NCBI GenBank assembly: GCA_934317185.1
Contig: CAKREJ010000002.1
Coordinates: forward strand, 1-51,321
Length of the DNA: 51,321 nt
Source: an uncultured Anaerobutyricum sp.
Lineage (GTDB): Bacteria; Bacillota; Clostridia; Lachnospirales; Lachnospiraceae
Reading direction: 5' to 3'
The notes under the pieces: generated by a model
What the model was told of the DNA's origin: nothing
The model's input: the letters and a program-made list of their open reading frames with translations, nothing else
The model's database searches: none
Shown: positions 42,095 to 51,321 of the stretch, piece by piece
Layout: the number at the start of each line of letters is the position of its first letter
How positions within the stretch are numbered: position 1 is the first letter of the stretch
Program-made: the position numbers and the translations under genes

Positions 42095-42481
42095 TCATCC
42101 CAACAGATGCTCCACTGTCTCAAGCAAAGATTGAATAATTGGAATGCTTAATAATAAAATGGACATCTTCCCTACCGTTTCTATCTGAAAGGATATCGAA
42201 CGATATCCCAGATCTTCGCACAAATCAGAAGCTATCTGGCATACATAAGCTATCGCAAGCAGCTTAAACAGTATTTTAATATAACTGTTATTTATCGGAA
42301 TCTTTTTTTGTAAAGTCTGTATGAAATTTAGAACTTCTCCCAATCCGGAAGTAAGATACCCTACAAGAAAAAGACTGATTGCCAAAAGTACAAAAACACC
42401 GTATTCTGCCTTGAATTCTTTTGTGACCATTGCAAGCACAGCCCCTGCAATTCCGATTAATGCAATTTTTAAAACAATCAC
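42095..42481 (-). CDS. spoIIIAD: Stage III sporulation protein AD
   Basis: A 128-residue protein with four hydrophobic segments, one of the small inner components of the SpoIIIA export apparatus. Recognised by KEFKAEYGVFVLLAISLFL and ALIGIAGAVLAMV. The start is GTG with GGAGG close upstream. Confidence 0.93.
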   Translation of the reverse strand: MIVLKIALIGIAGAVLAMVTKEFKAEYGVFVLLAISLFLVGYLTSGLGEVLNFIQTLQKKIPINNSYIKILFKLLAIAYVCQIASDLCEDLGYRSISFQIETVGKMSILLLSIPIIQSLLETVEHLLG

Positions 42482-42514
42482 GTATAACCTCCTCTTATAT
42501 ATGTACAGTCCCTC

Positions 42515-42709
42515 TTATAATTGAAAAAGACTGTATATTTCAGAGAACAGTTCACTGATACAGGGGATTATCCATGAAAGTACGATAAAAAGACCTGCCA
42601 GTGACACAAGAAATGCCTGTTCATCTCTTCCGGAATGTTTTAGAACCTGCCCAAGTATTGTTACCAGAATACCTACCGCCGCTATTTTAAAAATGAGTTC
42701 TATTGTCAT
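42515..42709 (-). CDS. spoIIIAC: Stage III sporulation protein AC
   Basis: A 64-residue protein with two membrane helices joined by a short loop, GQVLKHSGRDEQAF, which is highly conserved in the family. A ribosome-binding site, AGGAG, lies upstream of the ATG. Length is normal. Confidence 0.94.
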   Translation of the reverse strand: MTIELIFKIAAVGILVTILGQVLKHSGRDEQAFLVSLAGLFIVLSWIIPCISELFSEIYSLFQL

Positions 42710-42751
42710 GCTTCTCTCCTTTTTACCCCTTCCTATGTCTCATTTGTCTCT

Positions 42752-43266
42752 TTAAAAAAGTAGGATCACCGTCAGGATTCCCATACAGATACAAAATACA
42801 AGAACTACTTTTTTCTTTCCAATATATTCCTTTTTCATCTGATGGATTTTTTCATTTAAATGGATCGAAAGCTGCTTTGTTTCCTCCTGTTGGTAATATA
42901 TGTCATCTGAAAGAAGATTTCTTCCCACATTTAAAAATAGCTGTTGTTCTTCTTCGGAAAATTTTTCTTTCCATACTTTTTTTAAAATACGTTCATAAAT
43001 TGTTACAAAACTTTCTTCTGTATTTTGTGACAATACCACAGACAGCTCAAAAAAAAATTGTGCCAGAGAGTCTTTGTCCGGTCACTTAATTCTCCAAATA
43101 AAATCGGAAGTGGGGTTCCTGTATTCCTGATTTCCGATTCGAGAATTCGATATAATAAATCACCCTCTTCTAAAAGCTGTATATGTTGTGCTTCAGGCTC
43201 CATGATTTTTAATCCAAACAGATATGTAGCAATAAGAATCATACAGCCTCCCAATATTTTTACCAT
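42752..43266 (-). pseudogene. spoIIIAB: spoIIIAB, reading frame interrupted by a one-base shift in a nine-T run
   Basis: Two frames together give the full protein. The first (43266 down to 43003) encodes the N-terminal membrane segment and ESEIRNTGTPLP, then runs out of the expected frame. The second (ending at 42752) encodes the helical domain and the C-terminal membrane segment. They meet at T9 (plus-strand A run 43049-43057). One extra T, or two fewer, would read N-F-F-(F)-E-L-S-V-V-L-S-Q-N-T and give about 171 residues, the length of the B. subtilis protein. The spoIIIAB start has AAGGAGAG upstream. Causes: true mutation, sequence error in the homopolymer, or transcription slippage. SpoIIIAB is needed for engulfment-linked sporulation in B. 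subtilis. Confidence 0.85.
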
Positions 43267-43362
43267 AAAGCTTTCTCTCCTTTTTTACTTTTAATCTACT
43301 TACGCTACCCTTTTTCCTACCTTTGTTTGCTGTGGATTATTACGTTCTTCTTTTGATATCTT

Positions 43363-44307
43363 TTATAGAAGAATGGCTTCTTTATTATATACTTTTACTT
43401 TTCTCTCTCCATTTTCCTCTTTTTTCAAAAATACATATCGTTCAAATGGATATTTGTTTAAATATTCCCCTAATATCGGACGATGAAATATATCTCCAAG
43501 AGAACTTCCATGTACCGTCATCAACAGGCTGCATCCACAATTACGGACATACGCCAGTGCCTGGATATCTTTCTCCCCTCCTATCTCATCGGCTGCAAGA
43601 ATTTCCGGAGTCATTGTACGAAGTAACATCAACATTCCTTCTGCTTTTGGACAATGATCCAGCAAGTCTGTCTGTCTTCCAAGATAAAATCCCAGACTTT
43701 CTCTTGTTCGATTTCCAATCTCACTTCTCTCATCTACCACTGCCACATTTTTTCCGGAAAATTCTTTCGTTCCGTCAGAAAGCAGACGTATCAAATCGCG
43801 TAAATATGTCGTCTTTCCATTTCCTGGCGGTGAGACAAGTAATGTATGACAAAATGCTCCCTTTTCAAAAAGTTTTGGAAATATATCTCTGGCACAATCT
43901 GATACTTGTCTTGCAATGCGAAGATTAATGGAAGATATATTTTTTATTTGTGGTTTTCCTTCTCCGTTATAGTAATATTTGCCACACAATCCGGCACGAT
44001 GGCCTCCCTTTAACGTAATAAATCCTTCACCTATCTCTTCTTTATATGCAAAAACCGAATACTGGCTTATTTTTTCAAAAATAAGCTGCAGCTCTTTACC
44101 AGATAAAATCCACTCTTCCTTAGCCTTTGTCACACTTGCTGTCTTATATAAAAAATATTTCTCTTTTGTCGTTACAATAGAGATGGGTAAGCCTGCCCGA
44201 AGCCGAATTTCTGTCACATTTTTAAAATCCACTGTTTCTGTTATTCTTTTTTTTAATTCTTTAGGAAAAATCTGAAGCAATTCCTCCTGATATAATTTTT
44301 GTTCCAC
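43363..44307 (-). CDS. spoIIIAA: Stage III sporulation protein AA (ATPase)
   Basis: A 314-residue cytoplasmic ATPase related to type II/IV secretion ATPases, with Walker A SPPGNGKTTYL (159-169), NVAVVDERSEIGN and EILAADEIGGEKD as Walker B-like motifs. It is thought to power the SpoIIIA channel in the mother cell. The start is GTG at 44307 with AAGGA five bases upstream. It leads the operon, 96 bases ahead of spoIIIAB. Confidence 0.95.
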   Translation of the reverse strand: MEQKLYQEELLQIFPKELKKRITETVDFKNVTEIRLRAGLPISIVTTKEKYFLYKTASVTKAKEEWILSGKELQLIFEKISQYSVFAYKEEIGEGFITLKGGHRAGLCGKYYYNGEGKPQIKNISSINLRIARQVSDCARDIFPKLFEKGAFCHTLLVSPPGNGKTTYLRDLIRLLSDGTKEFSGKNVAVVDERSEIGNRTRESLGFYLGRQTDLLDHCPKAEGMLMLLRTMTPEILAADEIGGEKDIQALAYVRNCGCSLLMTVHGSSLGDIFHRPILGEYLNKYPFERYVFLKKEENGERKVKVYNKEAILL

Positions 44308-44340
44308 CTGTTTCCTTCTTTCTAAATAGCTGTATAGAAC

Positions 44341-44385
44341 AAAAAAACAGCCTGTTTCTTATAATAAATATATGAAACAGGCTGT
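44341..44385 (-). terminator. Terminator of the threonine ammonia-lyase gene
   Basis: Arms ACAGCCTGTTTC (44347-44358) and GAAACAGGCTGT (44374-44385) pair perfectly over 12 positions, followed in the leftward sense by a T7 run. It separates ilvA from spoIIIAA. Confidence 0.85.
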
Positions 44386-44393
44386 AAGATATG
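44367..44393 (-). promoter_or_regulatory. Possible sigma-E promoter of the spoIIIA operon
   Basis: On the minus strand CATAT (44389-44393), a 14-base spacer, then CATATATT (44367-44374), compared with sigma-E GTCATATT...CATACAAT. SpoIIIA is sigma-E dependent in B. subtilis. The element lies inside the upstream terminator. Matches are partial. Confidence 0.4.
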
Positions 44394-44433
44394 TTATTTT
44401 TTCTTTTGTAAATTATAGCTTCTCACTTATAAT

Positions 44434-45663
44434 TTATTGATATACTCCTCTGGTAGTTCTTTCTTTTGGCTTAAAACCGGCATCACGTAATGCACCGATA
44501 ATCTTTTGTTTATGTTCATGACCAAATGCTTCCATTGTAATTGTAAGTTCTACAGAGCTGTTACGATTTACGCTGACAAACTGATTATGTTCCAGTTTAA
44601 TAACGTTACCTTGCACATCTGCGATAACCTTTGATACTTTATTAAGCTGTCCCGGCACATCCGGCAGTAAGACAGAAACGGTAAAGATTCGGGAACGCTG
44701 GATAAGACCATTCTGAACGACAGATGCCAATGTGATGATATCCATATTTCCACCGCTTAAGATAGAAACGACTTTTTTCCCTTCTGGTTTTAAATGCTTT
44801 AAAGCTGCCACTGTAAGAAGTCCGGAATTTTCAACAAGCATTTTATGATTTTCTAAAATATCAAGAAATGCTACGATAAGTTCATCATCCTCTATCGTAA
44901 TCACATCATCAAGATTTTCCTGTAAATATGGGAAAATATTCTCACCCGGTGTTTTTACCGCAGTACCATCTGCAATTGTATTTATATTCTTAAGTGTTAC
45001 CGGATGACCTGCTTTTAAGGATTCCTGAAGACAGTTTGCTCCTGCCGGCTCCACACCGATAACTTTAATCTTTGGATTTAACATTTTAGCAAGTGTAGAA
45101 ACACCGGTAGACAGTCCGCCACCACCAACCGGTACTAAAATCATATCTACGGTAGGAAGTTCCTTTACGATTTCCATTGCGATAGAACCCTGTCCGGTTG
45201 CTACTTCCAGATCATCAAAAGGATGAACAAAAGTATAACCATGTTCTGCCGCTAATTCCTTTGCCTTCTCGCAGGCCTCGTCATAAACATTACCATGAAG
45301 AACGACTTCTGCTCCAAGTTCTTTTGTACGATTTACCTTTAACAGCGGAGTTGTTGTAGGCATTACAACGATTGCAGGTGCCCCAAACTTTCTTGCAGCA
45401 TAAGCAACACCCTGTGCATGATTTCCTGCGGATGCTGTAATAAGACCTTTTGCTTTTTCCTCATCGCTTAAGGTACTAATCTTATAATAAGCACCACGAA
45501 TCTTATACGCTCCTGTAAGCTGAAGATTTTCCGGTTTAAAATAGACTTTATTTCCTGTCAGTTGTGAAAAAAAATCGCTCTGTACCAGATTAGTTGGCAA
45601 AACAACCTCCTGTACTCTCTCATAAGCTTCTTCAAATTTGTCTAATGATAATTTTTCCATCAT
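44434..45663 (-). CDS. ilvA: Threonine ammonia-lyase with ACT domain
   Basis: A 409-residue PLP enzyme that deaminates threonine to 2-oxobutanoate, feeding isoleucine synthesis or catabolic propionate formation. The PLP Lys lies in LTGAYKIRGA, the phosphate loop is PVGGGGLSTG, and ASAGNHAQGVA matches the family. A C-terminal ACT domain (about 335-405, FTVSVLLPDVPGQLNKVSK) may bind an effector. The size is that of the TdcB/short IlvA class rather than the two-ACT E. coli IlvA. The start at 45663 is preceded by GGAGG about eleven bases upstream; the in-frame ATG at 45681 lies over that site. A terminator follows. Confidence 0.93.
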   Translation of the reverse strand: MMEKLSLDKFEEAYERVQEVVLPTNLVQSDFFSQLTGNKVYFKPENLQLTGAYKIRGAYYKISTLSDEEKAKGLITASAGNHAQGVAYAARKFGAPAIVVMPTTTPLLKVNRTKELGAEVVLHGNVYDEACEKAKELAAEHGYTFVHPFDDLEVATGQGSIAMEIVKELPTVDMILVPVGGGGLSTGVSTLAKMLNPKIKVIGVEPAGANCLQESLKAGHPVTLKNINTIADGTAVKTPGENIFPYLQENLDDVITIEDDELIVAFLDILENHKMLVENSGLLTVAALKHLKPEGKKVVSILSGGNMDIITLASVVQNGLIQRSRIFTVSVLLPDVPGQLNKVSKVIADVQGNVIKLEHNQFVSVNRNSSVELTITMEAFGHEHKQKIIGALRDAGFKPKERTTRGVYQ

Positions 45664-45765
45664 GATTATGTATTCCTCCATCGTATTACCGTATTTATGG
45701 GGCATATCTGTATTAAAACCAGTCTCTGTTTCCTATAAATATTATTTAAAATTTACTGCTGTCTC

Positions 45766-46704
45766 TTACTCATCGTCATTTGGTTTTTCAAAAAGTGCAT
45801 TTACAAAGGAATCTGCATCAAACTTCTGTAAATCTTCAATCTTTTCTCCAATTCCAATATATTTTACCGGAATTCCAAGTTCTGCCTGAATCGCAATGGC
45901 GATACCACCCTTTGCTGTACCGTCAAGCTTTGTAAGCACAATACCGGAAATATCTGATACTTCCTTAAACTGCTTTGCCTGTACCAATGCATTCTGACCT
46001 GTAGTTCCATCAAGAACAATGAGTGTCTCCAGGTATGCCTCCGGAAATTCTCGTTCGATCACTCTTCTTATTTTAGAAAGCTCGTTCATAAGGTTCTTCT
46101 TATTGTGAAGTCTTCCGGCAGTATCGCATAATAAAATATCTGCATGTCTTGATTTTGCTGCCTGACAGGCATCATAGACAACCGCCGCCGGATCAGAACC
46201 CTCCTGCTGTGCGATAATATCAACACCTGCTCGATTAGACCATTCGGTAAGCTGCTCGATTGCTGCTGCACGGAAAGTATCGGCCGCTGCCATAATTACC
46301 TTCTTATTCTGTGATTTCAGTTGTGCTGCAAGCTTTCCGATCGTCGTTGTCTTTCCTACACCGTTCACTCCGATCACAAGAACAACAGAGGTACGTTTTT
46401 CATATTCATACGCTGTTTCATCTACTTCCATCTGCTTTTTAATAATATCAATTAAAAGCTGACGGCACTCTGCAGGCTCTTTAATATGCTCCTCTTTTAC
46501 CTTTTCCTGTAAATCTTCAATGATATTCATTGTCGTATTTACTCCTAAGTCACCCATGATCAAAATCTCTTCTAATTCCTCATAAAATTCATCATCTATT
46601 TTAGAAAATCCATGAAAAATAGAATCAAGACCTGAAGCAATATTTTTCCTTGTTTTAGTAAGTCCACTGACCAGTCTACTAAAAAAACCTTTCTTTTCTC
46701 CCAT
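45766..46704 (-). CDS. ftsY: Signal recognition particle receptor FtsY
   Basis: A 312-residue SRP receptor GTPase that docks ribosomes at the membrane. It has an N-terminal helical N domain and a G domain with GVNGVGKTTTIGKLA, DTAGRLHNK and TKLDGTAKGG. There is little of the acidic A domain, as usual in Firmicutes. It starts twelve bases after smc, the standard rnc-smc-ftsY order. Confidence 0.97.
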   Translation of the reverse strand: MGEKKGFFSRLVSGLTKTRKNIASGLDSIFHGFSKIDDEFYEELEEILIMGDLGVNTTMNIIEDLQEKVKEEHIKEPAECRQLLIDIIKKQMEVDETAYEYEKRTSVVLVIGVNGVGKTTTIGKLAAQLKSQNKKVIMAAADTFRAAAIEQLTEWSNRAGVDIIAQQEGSDPAAVVYDACQAAKSRHADILLCDTAGRLHNKKNLMNELSKIRRVIEREFPEAYLETLIVLDGTTGQNALVQAKQFKEVSDISGIVLTKLDGTAKGGIAIAIQAELGIPVKYIGIGEKIEDLQKFDADSFVNALFEKPNDDE

Positions 46705-46716
46705 GATTACTCCTCT

Positions 46717-49700
46717 CTAATTCAAATCTTTATCAATCAAATCTACGGAAATCAATGTGGAAATACCCTTCTCCTGCATTGTGATTCCATATAGAGCATC
46801 TGCTGCATTCATTGTTCCTCTTCGATGTGTGATAACAATAAACTGTGTATCTTTCGACAGTTTCTTTAGATATTTGGAAAATCGAACAATATTCGCATCG
46901 TCTAATGCCGCTTCAATCTCATCAAGAAGACAAAACGGGGACGGTTTTAAATTCTGGATCGCAAATAGTAACGCAATCGCAGTTAATGCTCTCTCCCCAC
47001 CAGAAAGAAGCATGATATTTTGCAGCTTTTTCCCTGGTGGCTGTGCGATAATACGAATGCCACATTCTAAGATGTTTTCCTTATCCATCAACTCTAAGGA
47101 AGCCGTTCCTCCCTCGAATAAATCCTGAAAAACTGTTGTAAACATCTGCTGAATATTTCCAAACTCTTTCGTAAACTGTTCCTTCATCGCAGTATTTAAT
47201 TCATCGATCATCGTAAGAAGCTTAGCCTCCGCCTCTTTGATATCATCATACTGTCCTTTTAAGAACTCATATCTCTCGCCAATCTCTTTATATTCCTCGA
47301 TCGCATTGACATTGATATTACCAAGTCCCTTGATCTGCTTTTGTAATTCCTTTTTCTGTCTTCGCTGTTCTGCCGCAGCTTCTGTATTAAGATCATAATG
47401 CTTTAAAGTAAGTGCCTGATTATAAGTAATCTCATAGCTCTCCCACATATAATCAATCTTACCTTCAAAAGCTTCCTTCATACGTTCCTGCTTTGAAGCT
47501 AATCTGGAAGCTTCTTTTTCAAGAATTAACAGCTTTTCATTCTCACTTTCTAACTCCTGAAAAATCTGATTCTGTTTTTTCATTGCCATAGAACGTTGCT
47601 GTTTTAATTCCTCAAGCTTACCGGTAATCGCATCTATCTGCACGATAAGCTCTTTCAAAGCCTCCTTCAATATTCCCTGTTCTTTTTCATAAGAAATATT
47701 TTCTTCGGTAAGACGCTTGATCTCTTTTCTGTTTTCTTCTAAAGATGTCTGGATATTTTCTATTTCTTTTTCAATACGCTGTCGGTTACTCCGCTGATAT
47801 TCAAACTCCTGACGGGTTTTTGAAAGCAAAAGACGCTGCTCATTTTTTCTGGATTCTAATTCTGAGATTTCCTGCTTTTGCTTAGAAAGTTCTTCTTTTA
47901 ATGCATCAAGAACGGTATGATTTTGTTCATGAATCTGCTCATTATCTTCCTGTTGCTTTAATAATGCTTCCTTTTGAGAACGAATTTCTTCAATCTGTTC
48001 TTTTAAAATATGATGCTCTTCCTTCAATGAAGAGATTCTTCCCTTCAATTCTTCCTTTTTCACATCCAGATCCGGAATCTGTTTATTAAGATCATGAAGA
48101 ACCAACGATGCTTTATCAAGTGTCTCCCGCTGCTGCTGCTTTTCCTTCTCTAATCTCTGCCGTCTTTCTTGTAGTTTTACAAGAGCTTCTTTCTTTTCTT
48201 CCCAGGTAAATTTAGCTTTTTTTAATGCTTCTTTACATTCTTCTATCTCACGCTTTCGACCAAGAAGATTGCCGGAATGTCGAAATGCACCACCGGTAAT
48301 CGCACCACCGGGATTAAGTAGTTCCCCGTCAAGTGTCACCAGTCGAAGACTGAAATTATTCTTTCTGGATAATGCTAATGCATGATCTATTGTATCTACA
48401 ACAACTGTTCTTCCAAGCAAAGACTCTACTAATGCACAAAAACGCTCTTCCACCTGCACTAATGTACTGGCAATTCCGATTACTCCCTCATCCTCTAAAA
48501 CAGACGGAGGAATCGTACTGTTTCTTCGGCGGATATTCGTAAGTGGTAAAAAGGTCGCACGGCCGAAACGATTTTTCTTTAAAAACTGAATCATTTTTTT
48601 AGCCGTTTCGTTATCTTCTGTGACGATATTTTGCAGAGCACCTCCAAGAGCAATCTCAATTGCCGTCTCATACTTTTCCGGAAGTGTAAGAATATCTGCC
48701 ACAACACCAACAATACCGGGATTTACACTTTTTTGTTCCATAATACGGCGGATAGACTGATTATAGCCATCATAACGTTCCGTAATATTCATCAATGTCT
48801 CATAGCGGGACTTTGTCCGAAGGTACTCCTGATTTAAGTTCCCCATCTCATCCTGATATTTTTGTTCCTTTTCCTGTAATGTCTTTTCTTTTTCTCCCAG
48901 CTCCTGATAAAGCTTTTCCTGCTCCTCATATACTGTTTCTGCTTCTGAGTGCTGTTTTAACAACTTCTCTGCAGTCTCATTATACTCCTTTAACTCTGAA
49001 TTAAAAGAAATATAACGGCTATTATATTCTGCATTACGAATCTCCAGTTGTTCTTCCATTGTCGCATAACGGCTGAGCTTCTCTTTTGTATCAGAGCTGC
49101 TGTTCATAATAGAAAAAAGTCTGTCATTCTCTCCGGAAATTCTTTTCTCACAAATATCTTGTTCTTTTCTTTTAACAACAATTGCTTCTTCAAGTGTTTC
49201 TAATGCTTTCTCTGTGTCTTGAATATCGAGTTCTTTTTGAACGATTGCTTTCTTTAAAAGCTTAACTTCTTCTGCCTTTGTATTCTTTTCCTTCTGACTT
49301 TGCTGTTCCAGTTCTTCATAATGCGTAATCAGAAGAGTGTTCGATTCTGACTTATGAGTAAGGATAAGAATTTCATTATCCTCTGCTTCTTTTTTTCGGT
49401 GAAGCTCTTCTCTCTCTGATTCCTTCGCTTCAAGACTTTCTGTTACTAACTGCGTCTGTTCCTGAAGCTTTCCATTCTTTTCTTTAATCTTTTCATATGT
49501 TCTTCTTGTCTCTTCCAAATCGCCGGAAACAATAGCATACTGCCTTTCATTTTCTTCCTGTTCCTTTTTCAGACGCTCATAATCATATAAAAACAGGTGA
49601 ATATCTATCTCTTTTTCCTCATCACGAAGCTTTAAGTATTCTTTTGCCTTTGCACTTTGCTGTTCTAACGGCCCTACCTGCTTTTCAAGCTCTGCTAAAA

Positions 49701-50280
49701 TATCTGTAACACGTTCTAAGTTTTGACGTTCCTGCTCTAATGACTTTTCCGTAATTGTGCGATTTTTTTTATATTTAGCGATACCTGCCGCCTCATCAAA
49801 CAGTTCTCTGCTATCCTCAATCTTACCACTTAAGATTTTCTCAACCTGTCCCTGTCCAATGATAGAATATCCTTCTTTACCAATACCGGTATCATAGAAA
49901 AGTTCTACAATATCTCTTCTTCGGCAGGCACTTCCGTTAATCAGATATTCACTCTCACCGGAGCGGTATACCCTTCTTGCTACCGTAACTTCCTCATAGT
50001 CAAGCGGAATGATCCGATTCGCATTCTCAAAAGTAATCGCCACATAAGCAAATCCCATCGGTCTTCGACTCTGTGTTCCTGAGAAAATAACATCCTCCAT
50101 CTTAGAACCTCGAAGCTGTCTGGCACTTTGTTCTCCTAAAACCCAGCGCACCGCATCTCCGATATTACTCTTTCCACTACCGTTTGGACCTACAATCCCT
50201 GTAATTCCCTGAGGGAATTCAAATATGATTTTGTTGGCAAAGGATTTAAATCCATTAATTTCGATACTTTTTAAATACAT
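46717..50280 (-). CDS. smc: Chromosome segregation protein SMC
   Basis: A 1187-residue condensin ATPase. Walker A is GPNGSGKSN (31-39). Two long coiled-coil arms (about 170-500 and 680-1020) flank a hinge (about 515-665, beginning near [21 protein letters not shown]). The C-terminal head has [11 protein letters not shown] and Walker [16 protein letters not shown]. Length matches the family. It starts one base after the rnc stop, so the two are coupled. Confidence 0.98.
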   Translation of the reverse strand: MYLKSIEINGFKSFANKIIFEFPQGITGIVGPNGSGKSNIGDAVRWVLGEQSARQLRGSKMEDVIFSGTQSRRPMGFAYVAITFENANRIIPLDYEEVTVARRVYRSGESEYLINGSACRRRDIVELFYDTGIGKEGYSIIGQGQVEKILSGKIEDSRELFDEAAGIAKYKKNRTITEKSLEQERQNLERVTDILAELEKQVGPLEQQSAKAKEYLKLRDEEKEIDIHLFLYDYERLKKEQEENERQYAIVSGDLEETRRTYEKIKEKNGKLQEQTQLVTESLEAKESEREELHRKKEAEDNEILILTHKSESNTLLITHYEELEQQSQKEKNTKAEEVKLLKKAIVQKELDIQDTEKALETLEEAIVVKRKEQDICEKRISGENDRLFSIMNSSSDTKEKLSRYATMEEQLEIRNAEYNSRYISFNSELKEYNETAEKLLKQHSEAETVYEEQEKLYQELGEKEKTLQEKEQKYQDEMGNLNQEYLRTKSRYETLMNITERYDGYNQSIRRIMEQKSVNPGIVGVVADILTLPEKYETAIEIALGGALQNIVTEDNETAKKMIQFLKKNRFGRATFLPLTNIRRRNSTIPPSVLEDEGVIGIASTLVQVEERFCALVESLLGRTVVVDTIDHALALSRKNNFSLRLVTLDGELLNPGGAITGGAFRHSGNLLGRKREIEECKEALKKAKFTWEEKKEALVKLQERRQRLEKEKQQQRETLDKASLVLHDLNKQIPDLDVKKEELKGRISSLKEEHHILKEQIEEIRSQKEALLKQQEDNEQIHEQNHTVLDALKEELSKQKQEISELESRKNEQRLLLSKTRQEFEYQRSNRQRIEKEIENIQTSLEENRKEIKRLTEENISYEKEQGILKEALKELIVQIDAITGKLEELKQQRSMAMKKQNQIFQELESENEKLLILEKEASRLASKQERMKEAFEGKIDYMWESYEITYNQALTLKHYDLNTEAAAEQRRQKKELQKQIKGLGNINVNAIEEYKEIGERYEFLKGQYDDIKEAEAKLLTMIDELNTAMKEQFTKEFGNIQQMFTTVFQDLFEGGTASLELMDKENILECGIRIIAQPPGKKLQNIMLLSGGERALTAIALLFAIQNLKPSPFCLLDEIEAALDDANIVRFSKYLKKLSKDTQFIVITHRRGTMNAADALYGITMQEKGISTLISVDLIDKDLN

Positions 50281-50281
50281 G

Positions 50282-50980
50282 CTACACCTGCTGCTTTTTT
50301 AACAGTAGTATGGTCTGATAAGCGGCAATCTGTTCCGCTCCCTTTTTCGTTTTACCTTTTCCGATCGCATAGGTCTTTCCACCGATTCTTGTTTCCACCG
50401 TAAACTCTTTGGCATGATCTGGACCTGCTTCTCTTGTAAGCACATATTGTAAACGAGAATCCGGTCCCGCCTGTACCATTTCCTGCAAAATAGTTTTGGC
50501 ATCATAAAATAAAGACTTATCCTCTACATCCTTTAACAGATGATTATGAATGAAAAATCTTGCTTTATCCATTCCGCCATCCATATAGATAGCTCCGATC
50601 AACGCTTCAAATGCATCCGAAAGAATAGAATCTCTTTCTCTTCCTCCTGTAGCATCTTCTCCCCGGCTTAAAAGAAGATACTTTCCAAGCTCCACATCTC
50701 TTGCACAAATAGCTAATGTGTACTCACATACAAGGCTGGAGCGGAGCTTTGTCAGACGGCCTTCATTATATGATGGATATTCCCTGAATACATAATCAGA
50801 AATCGTGACTTCTAAAACAGCGTCCCCCAAAAACTCCAGACGTTCATTATTCGCCTTTCTGCGTCCTCTCTGCTCATTCGCATAAGAGCTGTGGGTCATC
50901 GCTAATGCCAATAGTCGTTTGTTCTTAAAAGAATACCCTATCTTTTCCTCTAATCCTTTAAATTGTTCCGTCTTAATCAT
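50282..50980 (-). CDS. rnc: Ribonuclease III
   Basis: A 232-residue double-strand-specific RNase. It has the catalytic signature ERLEFLGDAVLEV, a second acidic patch in ILSDAFEALIGAIY, and a C-terminal dsRNA-binding domain (about 158-228). It processes rRNA and long hairpins, of which this window has several. It overlaps plsX by four bases (ATGA) and precedes smc. Confidence 0.97.
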   Translation of the reverse strand: MIKTEQFKGLEEKIGYSFKNKRLLALAMTHSSYANEQRGRRKANNERLEFLGDAVLEVTISDYVFREYPSYNEGRLTKLRSSLVCEYTLAICARDVELGKYLLLSRGEDATGGRERDSILSDAFEALIGAIYMDGGMDKARFFIHNHLLKDVEDKSLFYDAKTILQEMVQAGPDSRLQYVLTREAGPDHAKEFTVETRIGGKTYAIGKGKTKKGAEQIAAYQTILLLKKQQV

Positions 50981-51321
50981 TCCTGTTCGCCTGCCTTCTC
51001 TTCTTTTGCCTGTTCAATTTCTTCTGCAAGATGTGCCACGATCTTCTCGTTAATATGCTGTTCCTTAAATGTAACACACTGGAAAATAGCAGTCTTTGTC
51101 TCCTTTGCCTTCGCACTTCCGTGAATCTTTACAACAAGTCCCTTTAAACCAAGAAGCGGTGCTCCACCGTACTCTGTCGCATCAAATGTTTTCAATGTCT
51201 CTTTTAATGCAGGCTTTACTAAAAGACCTCCAATCTTACTCCTTGTTGTAGACATCATACCTTCTTTAATTATCTGGATCAATGTACTTGCAAGACCTTC
51301 CTCAAGCTTTAAGATTACATT
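50977..51321 (-). CDS. plsX: Phosphate acyltransferase PlsX, 3' part only
   Basis: The frame runs from the window edge to the stop at 50977 and encodes the C-terminal 114 residues of PlsX, which makes acyl-phosphate for phospholipid synthesis. NVILKLEEG and YGGAPLLGLKGLVVKIHGSA are typical. The N-terminal part and true start lie outside the window. No acpP lies between it and rnc, unlike many bacteria. Confidence 0.9.
   Translation of the reverse strand, partial: NVILKLEEGLASTLIQIIKEGMMSTTRSKIGGLLVKPALKETLKTFDATEYGGAPLLGLKGLVVKIHGSAKAKETKTAIFQCVTFKEQHINEKIVAHLAEEIEQAKEEKAGEQE

Noticed and set aside
43323..43928. Rightward 201-codon frame opposite spoIIIAA
   Set aside because: It lies almost wholly opposite the well-supported spoIIIAA gene, has no ribosome-binding site, and reads as low-complexity shadow sequence.
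45706..45765. T-box or amino-acid attenuator before threonine ammonia-lyase
   Set aside because: The gap is only about 100 bases and has no T-box sequence or terminator-like hairpin.
1..51321. CRISPR arrays, insertion sequences, phage genes or integrase sites
   Set aside because: No regularly spaced repeats with unique spacers, no transposase or integrase frames, and no target-site duplications were noticed.

Overview
The window is a piece of a low-GC Firmicutes chromosome, most likely from a spore-forming anaerobic member of the Lachnospiraceae. The evidence is the complete spoIIIA operon and spoIVB, the Bacillus/Clostridium-type gene order spoIIIA - Asp23 protein - nusB - xseAB - ispA - dxs - tlyA - nadK - argR - recN - spoIVB, a flavodiiron oxygen/NO reductase of anaerobes, strong AGGAGG ribosome-binding sites, and several TTG/GTG starts. 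No phage, insertion sequence or CRISPR array was seen.

Left part (1-12 kb, accessory). A MATE exporter and a Cof-type HAD phosphatase are followed by a leftward sugar operon: fructose-type PTS EIIABC, a divergent ribose-5-phosphate isomerase A, and a Gfo/Idh/MocA oxidoreductase. A divergent MurR/RpiR regulator faces this operon, and four near-identical operator-like repeats about 31 bp apart lie between them. Two small genes follow (an unknown membrane-anchored protein and a helical, ferritin-like protein). Next is a three-gene signalling operon: a LytTR response regulator; a short kinase with an intact ATPase domain but no phospho-acceptor histidine; and a polytopic sensor that carries the missing histidine box but no ATPase domain. 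I read this as a split, complementing histidine kinase, and it is the best candidate here for an undescribed system. A possible small RNA is transcribed leftward next to its promoter. A Nudix hydrolase, an unusually long hairpin and a tRNA-Leu(CAA) close this part.

Middle (12.4-26.8 kb). A leftward operon ruvA-ruvB-zapA-U32 peptidase-ftsW/rodA-class B PBP joins Holliday-junction repair to cell division and wall synthesis. A LexA-like box lies in front of ruvA. A divergent YprB-type nuclease, a flavodiiron protein and a two-subunit asymmetric ABC exporter follow. The exporter faces a divergent DtxR-type metal regulator.

Right part (26.9-51.3 kb). Every gene is leftward. First come a degenerate-GGDEF/EAL/PAS protein (where spo0A would normally follow spoIVB), then spoIVB, recN, argR, nadK, tlyA, dxs, ispA, xseB, xseA, nusB and an Asp23-family gene. 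The spoIIIAA-AH operon follows, with spoIIIAB split by a one-base shift in a nine-T run. Then come threonine ammonia-lyase, ftsY, smc, rnc and the 3' part of plsX, cut by the window edge.

Genes are named from sequence motifs and synteny only. Promoters, operators and hairpins were read by eye and are proposals. Start codons were chosen by ribosome-binding site and family N-termini and often differ from the longest open frame.
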